A DNA stretch of 29,979 nt from positions 1 to 29,979 of the IMG/VR virus record IMGVR_UViG_3300037807_000720, one strand, 5' to 3'. Every line of letters starts with the position of its first letter. The first letter of the stretch is position 1. This document shows positions 7,817 through 13,098 of the stretch, piece by piece. The notes below the pieces were generated by a model, which was not told the DNA's origin, did no database searches, and saw only the letters and a list, made by a program, of their open reading frames with translations. Position numbers and translations under genes: made by a program. The DNA comes from a virus.

Positions 7817-8622
7817 CTCAAAAAATCCTCCAAAGTTTTAGAATACTTCTTACTCCGCAACTTTTTTAATATTTTCTCTTTAATTTGCCTTATTCTTTCT
7901 CTAGTTAACCCCATATCTACACCAATCTCTTTTAACGTATATGGCCTAACTTGTTCAATACCATAATACATTTTTAATATGCTCTTCTCCCTCTCAGGAA
8001 ATGTTTTTAGGATATGAGTGAGTTCTTTCTTAAACTCTCCGTCTGTTTTTAAAACACCATAAGACAAGTCAGCAGGTATAATCTCATTTAAAGTTTCATT
8101 ATTTTCAGTATGTGGAGTATCAAGACCAATAACTGTGTAATTAAACTTCATGTCTCTTATGGCTGTCGTATCTCCATCTAAGTATTCTTCTAATTCATTT
8201 ATCGAAGGATATCTTCCTAATTTATTTTCTAGCCTTTCGGAAGCTTTAGTAGCTTTCGTTATGTTAGAAATTTTATTCAAGGGCAATCTAATAATTTTCG
8301 CATTTTCATGCAGTGAATTAAATATAGCTTGACGAATCCACCACACAGCGTAAGTAATAAACTTTACATCTTTACTAATATCGAACTTCTCAAATGCTTT
8401 TACTAGGCCTAAGTTACCTTCTGATACTAACTCGTCTATTGTAAGTCCTTGATTTTGGTACTTCTTAGCCACGCTAATAACAAATTTTAAATTAGATGTT
8501 ATTACTTTTTCCCTAGCAGCCATGTCACCGAGTTTTCCTTTCTTTATTAATACCCTCTCTGCCTTTTTACTTAAAGGTGTACTAGGTATAATAGATTTTA
8601 AATAATAACTGAATGCATCCAT
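7804..8622 (-). CDS. Phage-encoded sigma-70 family RNA polymerase sigma factor
   Basis: 272 residues. Region 2 is complete, from NLKFVISVAKKYQNQGL through ELVSEGNLGLVKAFEKFD to YAVWWIRQAI, the core-binding and -10 recognition part. Region 3 follows (RLPLNKISNITKA). Region 4 has the -35 helix-turn-helix (LKEIGVDMGLTRERIRQIKEK). It resembles primary (RpoD-like) sigma factors lacking region 1.1, not ECF types. It would redirect host RNA polymerase, presumably to late structural genes. There is no Shine-Dalgarno before ATG 8622, and a strong terminator ends only 14 bases upstream, so expression probably depends on read-through or RNA processing. Stop TAA. Confidence 0.93.
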   Translation of the reverse strand: MDAFSYYLKSIIPSTPLSKKAERVLIKKGKLGDMAAREKVITSNLKFVISVAKKYQNQGLTIDELVSEGNLGLVKAFEKFDISKDVKFITYAVWWIRQAIFNSLHENAKIIRLPLNKISNITKATKASERLENKLGRYPSINELEEYLDGDTTAIRDMKFNYTVIGLDTPHTENNETLNEIIPADLSYGVLKTDGEFKKELTHILKTFPEREKSILKMYYGIEQVRPYTLKEIGVDMGLTRERIRQIKEKILKKLRSKKYSKTLEDFLRWDT

Positions 8623-8636
8623 ATTTATTTTTGATT

Positions 8637-8668
8637 AAAAAAAAGGGCACATCAATGACGCGCCCTTT
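8637..8668 (-). terminator. Rho-independent terminator between holin-like gene and sigma gene
   Basis: On the minus strand AAAGGGC (8668-8662) pairs with GCCCTTT (8648-8642), extended by wobble pairs, and ends in eight T (8644-8637). It stops transcription of the 691-aa/Ubl/holin-like operon just before the sigma gene. Confidence 0.88.
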
Positions 8669-8687
8669 ATTGTTTTAAATGTTTGAA

Positions 8688-8891
8688 CTAGTTTTTTGCT
8701 TGAAAGTATGCTCCCATAGCATCGACCACTCCTTGTCCCGCGATATACGAAGGTACAATTGTAGTGATAGCTCCAACTAAGTTTTGAGCCATTGCAGGGT
8801 CTAACCCTGCCCAGTCTACAATAAGTACAGAGAAAACTCCACCTAATGCAACCCATAATTTCCTACTTACTAGTTTTTCTTTCCAATTCAT
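8688..8891 (-). CDS. Small membrane protein, holin-like
   Basis: 67 residues from ATG 8891. A short charged start (MNWKEKLVSRK) is followed by two hydrophobic segments, about 12-27 and 38-56, separated by a short acidic turn (DWAGLDP). This size and layout match small phage holins, which open the inner membrane at lysis; the N-terminus also recalls phiLC3-type holins, but the resemblance is weak. No endolysin is seen next to it. It is the last gene before the terminator at 8637-8668. The stop is TAG. It could instead be any phage membrane protein. Confidence 0.5.
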   Translation of the reverse strand: MNWKEKLVSRKLWVALGGVFSVLIVDWAGLDPAMAQNLVGAITTIVPSYIAGQGVVDAMGAYFQAKN

Positions 8892-8896
8892 TTGTT

Positions 8897-9157
8897 TTAT
8901 TTGGTTTGTTTATTTAAATGATAAATTTTATCATCATCTTGTCTAACGGCTTTTCCATCGTCCTGTAACTTTTGGCAAATAGAGCAGTTAATGTACCCCC
9001 TGCATTTATCAGGGTTATCCCAGTTATGAAATATTTGATCAAACTTATCTCCATAATCTGGTCCTACCGGACTTTGAGTATTCCTAATTTCACCAAAGTC
9101 TATGCTCTGTGCTCTTTTTTGCCTACCGTCATCTTGTTTGATTGAATTTATGTTCAT
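8897..9157 (-). CDS. Orphan protein with a Cys cluster
   Basis: 86 residues, not recognised. It is polar throughout, with repeated Asp/Gln/Lys (KQDDGRQK, RQDDDK) and one C-x6-C-x2-C cluster (KCRGYINCSIC) that could bind a metal. It lies between the E1-like enzyme and the holin-like gene in the same operon, with only five bases to the next gene. There is no Shine-Dalgarno before ATG 9157; instead the repeated element ATTAGTTATATTAAAG sits immediately upstream. Stop TAA. It might be a partner or substrate of the ubiquitin-like system, from context only. Confidence 0.5.
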   Translation of the reverse strand: MNINSIKQDDGRQKRAQSIDFGEIRNTQSPVGPDYGDKFDQIFHNWDNPDKCRGYINCSICQKLQDDGKAVRQDDDKIYHLNKQTK

Positions 9158-9158
9158 A

Positions 9159-9174
9159 CTTTAATATAACTAAT
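9159..9174 (-). repeat. Copy of 16-base intergenic element ATTAGTTATATTAAAG
   Basis: On the minus strand this exact 16-mer sits one base before ATG 9157. The same 16-mer lies at 20527-20542 on the same strand, also just upstream of a gene. Role unknown; possibly a promoter, operator or translation leader. Confidence 0.5.
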
Positions 9175-9177
9175 AAT

Positions 9178-9771
9178 TTAGAAGTGGGCAATATAATTAT
9201 GAGTGTTTTTATCTCCCCTAACCCAGTTTAAAATAAACTGTGCTCCGATACTGCTCACTATTCTGTTCCCAAGTTGTATTATATTATTTTCAAACTCCCA
9301 CTGTCTCTGGCAACTGCCATTTTCTACGTCTTCTTTAGGCAATGTTTTCATCATTACGTCAAGAGTATTTTTCTTACTCTTAGTAAAAATAGCTATATCT
9401 CGTCCCTCGCTTCTCATATCCATCCAAAAAATATTGTCGTATTTATCCACATACTTAAATAGTAGCTTCCTAAACTTAGAGTTGTCGACACAGCATACAA
9501 TTCCATCATAATTCATTAACTGTTCTTCCTTCTCTATACGATTGGTAATTGAGTTAAATCCGTACCTTGCTGACAGTGATTCAGATTTTTCATCCATTAT
9601 GTCTTCTAATGAAAAATTTTGGTATGATAAGTTTTTATTTTCTACCGTGTCATCATCTGCAAAAGTAAATACCATATCATCTGGAAATTGGCCGTGCAAT
9701 TCTAGATTAAAGAGGTGCTCTGCTAACCAACTTCCTATTCCTCCTGCTCCTACTATTAGTACATGTCTCAT
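9178..9771 (-). CDS. E1-like ThiF-family adenylating enzyme
   Basis: 197 residues; a minimal E1-like fold. The N-terminal Rossmann motif VLIVGAGGIGSW (G8, G10, G11, G13) binds ATP. FADDDTVENKNLSYQNF (residues 37-53) is the family's DxDxVExxNLxRQ segment, with Tyr in place of the usual Arg. VDN at 95-97 matches the conserved Asp region. C154 in NGSCQRQ is the best candidate for a thioester-forming Cys. Members adenylate the C-terminal Gly of a ubiquitin-like protein for conjugation or sulfur transfer. The start ATG lies directly after the JAMM peptidase stop, and the Ubl gene is one further upstream: a complete Ubl-JAMM-E1 set. Stop TAA. Confidence 0.88.
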   Translation of the reverse strand: MRHVLIVGAGGIGSWLAEHLFNLELHGQFPDDMVFTFADDDTVENKNLSYQNFSLEDIMDEKSESLSARYGFNSITNRIEKEEQLMNYDGIVCCVDNSKFRKLLFKYVDKYDNIFWMDMRSEGRDIAIFTKSKKNTLDVMMKTLPKEDVENGSCQRQWEFENNIIQLGNRIVSSIGAQFILNWVRGDKNTHNYIAHF

Positions 9772-10200
9772 TTAATTTGTCTCCAGTTCTATAGGGTCCC
9801 AGTTACGGTTAGACTCATTACCATCGTAATAATAGGCCCTAGTTTCCTTAAATTTAGGTGAGTGTATAATATATACCCCCGTGTAACCTGCTCCTTGAAC
9901 ATCTGTAACAGAGGGTATTGGCCGGTTATTTGGGTGAGAGTGCATAATTCCTAAAAAGTCACTTTCTGCGCTCGAAGAAACATGAGTAGTTTTTCTTAAC
10001 ATACTCATAAATTCATTAGGGTCCGGTACATAATGTACTTCTTTGTTCTCTGTACTTATATTAGTTAGTGGTATAAACTCTTCACACTTCCATGAGTTAC
10101 CTTGTTTTTTGCCAACCATAGCCCCAACAATTTCGTCGGGGCTACTATTTGCATAACTTGTCATCTCATAGAGTATGTCTCTTGAAATGCTAAAATTCAT
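9772..10200 (-). CDS. JAB/JAMM-family metallopeptidase (deubiquitinase-like)
   Basis: 142 residues consisting of the JAB domain alone. The zinc motif is intact: E23, then H87-S-H89, seven residues, S97-x2-D100 (HSHPNNRPIPSVTD). JAMM enzymes cut isopeptide or peptide bonds after the C-terminal Gly of ubiquitin-like proteins. ATG 10200 is chosen over TTG 10212: it follows GGTGG, which is itself the Gly-Gly coding end of the upstream Ubl gene, so the two are tightly coupled. The next gene, E1-like, begins on the base after its TAA. Unlike phage lambda K-type tail proteins it has no NlpC/P60 domain, so tail assembly is a less likely role. Confidence 0.9.
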   Translation of the reverse strand: MNFSISRDILYEMTSYANSSPDEIVGAMVGKKQGNSWKCEEFIPLTNISTENKEVHYVPDPNEFMSMLRKTTHVSSSAESDFLGIMHSHPNNRPIPSVTDVQGAGYTGVYIIHSPKFKETRAYYYDGNESNRNWDPIELETN

Positions 10201-10201
10201 C

Positions 10202-10450
10202 TTATCCACCAACTAACGCGTTAGCCATCATGATTTCTTCCGCATCTATCACATCTTCTAAAGTAATTGAGTCAGGTGTTTTATGGTTTCCGTCAATATA
10301 AGCCCATCGGCCCGTAGTTTCTGATTCATACTTTATCTTTTCTAGGGCTGCAACAGGTATTCCAGACCACTCGTCGTGCCCATTAGTTGACACAATTTTT
10401 ATTGTAACCTCTGATAACTCGCTTGAAATGTTATTTTTGTTTTCGTTCAT
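10202..10450 (-). CDS. Ubiquitin-like protein ending in Gly-Gly
   Basis: 82 residues ending exactly in VGG, so no trimming would be needed to expose a diglycine. Predicted order of elements fits a beta-grasp fold: strand TIKIVST (16-22), helix AALEKIKYESE (35-45), strand RWAYIDG, then a final EDVIDAEEIMMANALVGG like the acidic-strand-GG ends of MoaD/ThiS proteins. Sequence alone is weakly conserved, so the call leans on the GG end, the size, and the two genes that follow at once (JAMM peptidase, E1-like enzyme). It may be a protein tag or a sulfur carrier. It begins at ATG 10450, 22 bases after the 691-aa gene's stop. Stop TAA. Confidence 0.75.
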   Translation of the reverse strand: MNENKNNISSELSEVTIKIVSTNGHDEWSGIPVAALEKIKYESETTGRWAYIDGNHKTPDSITLEDVIDAEEIMMANALVGG

Positions 10451-10472
10451 ATTTTCTTACCGTGATTATTTG

Positions 10473-12548
10473 TTATAATGTGTTAATAGCACTTGCGACC
10501 AAAGCGTCGTTGTGAAGTGCGTATATTCTATTTACTAATTTATCCATGCCTACCTGGCTGGATGACTTATCCACAATACAAATATACCTTCCTTCCGGGA
10601 AAGAATATACTCCACATTGAGGATCGTTAGTATCTATTTGTTCCTTACCTCCAGTGTCTATGAAGTATTTTCTCAAAGACCCTTTTATAAGGTACCCAGT
10701 TTTAGAAGAACCGTCGCCCATGGTAACTGTCTCTTCTTCGATGTTGAATGTTTTTTCTGTGTCAGTTAAAAGTTCCTTACTCTTCTCTATAGCATCTACA
10801 TAAGCTTTCTTACCAGAAGAAATAATTCCTTTTATACTGTCAACTTCCACGCCCTCTACAGACTTACCGTCAAGAAGCGTGTTCACCACATCCATCATGG
10901 ATCCTTTTCTAGATAATCCTATGACTTTCTGAGTATTTTTTACTCTATAAGACTCATCGTTTATCACGAGGTAGTTTATATTCTTTCTTCTTTCCAGAGG
11001 TAACTTTAAAGCTACCGTGATATTATCAAACTCATCACGAACATTTATATCAACACCTACTTGAAGATAAGTATGTATTTTTAGGGAACATTTACTAACA
11101 GAGGCTATAAAATAGTCAAAGTCTGCTTGGTTAGTAAAACACAAACCCCTCTCTAGTACAGACTCCACCTCATCAGAATTTATTCTTTTATTATTTACAT
11201 AAATTCTTGTGGCCGTAAAACCGAGGGTATTGGTACTAACTCTTTTCTCCACTTTAAATGAGACCTCCCCTACATTTCCGATTCCTTCTGAATCAGAGAC
11301 GTATGATAAAAATATAGGCAAAGCTTGGTCAAAGTTTACATCGTCTAAACTATATGCACGAGATAGCGTATTCAGGATTTTATAAGTTAAGTTTGGTATA
11401 TCTGACCTTAAGACTTGTCCTTCGTACTCTATTTTTTCATCTGAGTAGGTAACTCCATTCAGTTTAAGGGACTTTCCTGGTGTTAATAAAGTCTGTAACC
11501 TCTTTTCTATTTTTTCTCGGAGTTTGTTTTTAGCTTTAGACTTGGCTTCTTTTCTAGCAGAGCGTTGTAGTTCTCTCTTAGTAAGGATGTTCAAAGAATT
11601 GTTATCTAGAAATTCAACATAATCACCATTTTTCCCGAGAAGATAGTTGCTTAATACTACCCTATTTGGCAAAGTAGGCTCAGGATCAGTAAAAATTAGA
11701 TTACCTAGAGGTACCATTCTTTTTTCATTTCTACCTGAGTAGTGTAAATGAGTACCAGAACCCAAGTAGTATACCCTACCCACGTCTACATAGTCATAAG
11801 ACGGGTCAGAGTGAGGCACAAGTCTAAAGAACGAGTTATATCTCGTACCATAACCGTACGTAGAAGAGTAATAAGAAACATACCCTCTAAAATTATCTAG
11901 CTCCAATACGTGAGCTATGAAATATAGGTTGGGGTTACTATTTAGAAGTCTAGTTGTCTTTTCACTCGGAGCAGTTGTTGTTAACTTTCCTCCTTTAAAA
12001 AAAGATCCTAATAGTTTATCAATATCTTCTTTTTCCACAGGTATGTGCGTCGAGTCCCAAGCAGTTTTTAAGTTACGTTCGTACTCTACCCTAAAATCAC
12101 TTACATTTTTAAACACTTTATTTAAAATATCAGGAAAGGACGTATTAGTAAGAATATGTGATATCACATAAAGAGCTTCAAAATCCGAGTCTTTTATGTT
12201 TTCAAAGTAAATATCTGTACCGTACGAAGGAGAAAATTTAAAAAATTCTGTCTTATCGCCCCAATGTCTATATTGCCCATCTTCTACAAAGTAGTTGTGC
12301 GTTGTTTTTTGTATATCAACACTTGATCCATACCCGGAGGACACAATAACTGATGACCCCTTTACCTGGTATTTTAAGGCATTTAAAACAGTACTTACCT
12401 TACTTTCATCCCCATCACCCTTAAACATCTCAATTGTTTTGTTCTGTAAGTTACTTACTTTAGAGTTTATATCCTCTATATTTTTATCAGTAAGATTTAG
12501 TTCATACAACCCGTTAATAGCGGGTAGTAAGTGTTGTGTTGTATTCAT
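10473..12548 (-). CDS. Large orphan protein heading the Ubl/JAMM/E1 operon
   Basis: 691 residues; I do not recognise a family. ATG 12548 is preferred over TTG 12572 because AAAGGAAAC precedes it. Visible parts: an N-terminal mixed region; a Tyr/Gly-rich stretch around 222-270 (YVSYYSSTYGYGTRYNSFF, HLHYSG); a basic helical segment 324-352 (KRELQRSARKEAKSKAKNK) likely to be a coiled coil or nucleic-acid contact; and a C-terminal region with C645 and C657 (PQCGVYSFPEGRYICIVD). There are only four Cys in all (470, 487, 645, 657). Being directly upstream of the Ubl, JAMM and E1 genes, it may be the Ubl target, an E2/E3-like partner or a scaffold; none of this is shown by sequence. Stop TAA. Confidence 0.7.
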   Translation of the reverse strand: MNTTQHLLPAINGLYELNLTDKNIEDINSKVSNLQNKTIEMFKGDGDESKVSTVLNALKYQVKGSSVIVSSGYGSSVDIQKTTHNYFVEDGQYRHWGDKTEFFKFSPSYGTDIYFENIKDSDFEALYVISHILTNTSFPDILNKVFKNVSDFRVEYERNLKTAWDSTHIPVEKEDIDKLLGSFFKGGKLTTTAPSEKTTRLLNSNPNLYFIAHVLELDNFRGYVSYYSSTYGYGTRYNSFFRLVPHSDPSYDYVDVGRVYYLGSGTHLHYSGRNEKRMVPLGNLIFTDPEPTLPNRVVLSNYLLGKNGDYVEFLDNNSLNILTKRELQRSARKEAKSKAKNKLREKIEKRLQTLLTPGKSLKLNGVTYSDEKIEYEGQVLRSDIPNLTYKILNTLSRAYSLDDVNFDQALPIFLSYVSDSEGIGNVGEVSFKVEKRVSTNTLGFTATRIYVNNKRINSDEVESVLERGLCFTNQADFDYFIASVSKCSLKIHTYLQVGVDINVRDEFDNITVALKLPLERRKNINYLVINDESYRVKNTQKVIGLSRKGSMMDVVNTLLDGKSVEGVEVDSIKGIISSGKKAYVDAIEKSKELLTDTEKTFNIEEETVTMGDGSSKTGYLIKGSLRKYFIDTGGKEQIDTNDPQCGVYSFPEGRYICIVDKSSSQVGMDKLVNRIYALHNDALVASAINTL

Positions 12549-12564
12549 TTTGTTTCCTTTGGTT

Positions 12565-12960
12565 TTACTCAAATAAGCTAGATTTTTCCAAGTTTTCTTC
12601 GTCCATTTTACATGATGTCATAACTAAAAAGTTGTCATTATCTGGGTATACATTTACTTCTTTACCAATTAATTCATTTAGATCTGAGATTTTGTAATAC
12701 CTCATTAATTTAGCTAGGGAGCTGTTTGGCGATATATTACCTTCATGGTTTAGTGATAGCCAAAGCCCCTGAATTTTCTTATTTCCCTTATTGTCTTCTG
12801 TCCATACGTCTGAAATTTGGAAGCTTTTTCCATCTGGCTGGGACACAGAAAACCTAATTTTTTCTGATGTTTCACCACGTACGTCTACTTCCACTTTTTC
12901 TGCGTTTATAACAGTAACTTTTCTTAGTTGACTTCCTACTTTTAAATTTAAAAAACTCAT
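12565..12960 (-). CDS. Small protein with SLFE tail, possible ssDNA-binding protein
   Basis: 131 residues. Residues 10-110 look like a beta-barrel (VTVINAEKVEVDVRG, IRFSVSQPDGKSFQISDVW, NVYPDNDNFLVMTS), and the C-terminus is acidic and ends in SSLFE. The same SLFE ending closes the DUF669-like protein at 18433. Single-stranded-DNA-binding proteins commonly use short acidic tails ending in Phe-type motifs to recruit partners, so a similar role is reasonable but unproved. It is the first gene after the terminator at 13021-13054 and its stop (TAA) lies 16 bases before the 691-aa gene. Confidence 0.5.
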   Translation of the reverse strand: MSFLNLKVGSQLRKVTVINAEKVEVDVRGETSEKIRFSVSQPDGKSFQISDVWTEDNKGNKKIQGLWLSLNHEGNISPNSSLAKLMRYYKISDLNELIGKEVNVYPDNDNFLVMTSCKMDEENLEKSSLFE

Positions 12961-13020
12961 ATGTTTTCTTTTTGATTTATTGTTTATCTTATTATTGCTA
13001 TTATTAGTGTGTGTTTGATA

Positions 13021-13054
13021 AACAAAAATGGCCTATAAAAATTTATAGGCCATT
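13021..13054 (-). terminator. Rho-independent terminator after ribonucleotide reductase
   Basis: On the minus strand AATGGCCTATAA pairs with TTATAGGCCATT (13027-13054), followed by TTTTGTTT. The stem is strong and placed after the reductase stop. Confidence 0.88.
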
Positions 13055-13056
13055 TC

Positions 13057-13079
13057 ATAGTAAGTCGCATACTTACTAT
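13057..13079 (-). other. Perfect 9-bp hairpin between reductase and terminator
   Basis: ATAGTAAGT (13057-13065) pairs with ACTTACTAT (13071-13079), loop CGCAT. It starts on the base after the 15-mer TGGTATAAGAATAAT and is followed by the terminator stem, so a transcript begun at the 15-mer would be a short RNA made of two hairpins. Whether such an RNA exists is unknown. Confidence 0.4.
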
Positions 13080-13094
13080 ATTATTCTTATACCA
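13080..13094 (-). promoter_or_regulatory. 15-base element TGGTATAAGAATAAT (copy 1), extended -10-like
   Basis: Read on the minus strand it contains TGGTATAAG, close to the extended -10 form TGnTATAAT. The identical 15-mer occurs at 28619-28633. No clear -35 box is present. It is followed at once by a hairpin, as is the other copy. Confidence 0.42.
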
Positions 13095-13098
13095 TATA

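Noticed and set aside
9772-10450. Reading the JAMM and Ubl genes as lambda K/I-type tail assembly genes
   Set aside because: There is no NlpC/P60 domain, an E1-like enzyme is coupled to them, and they lie in the replication block away from tail genes.
12549-12572. TTG start at 12572 for the 691-aa gene
   Set aside because: It would overlap the upstream stop and cover the AAAGGA that serves ATG 12548.
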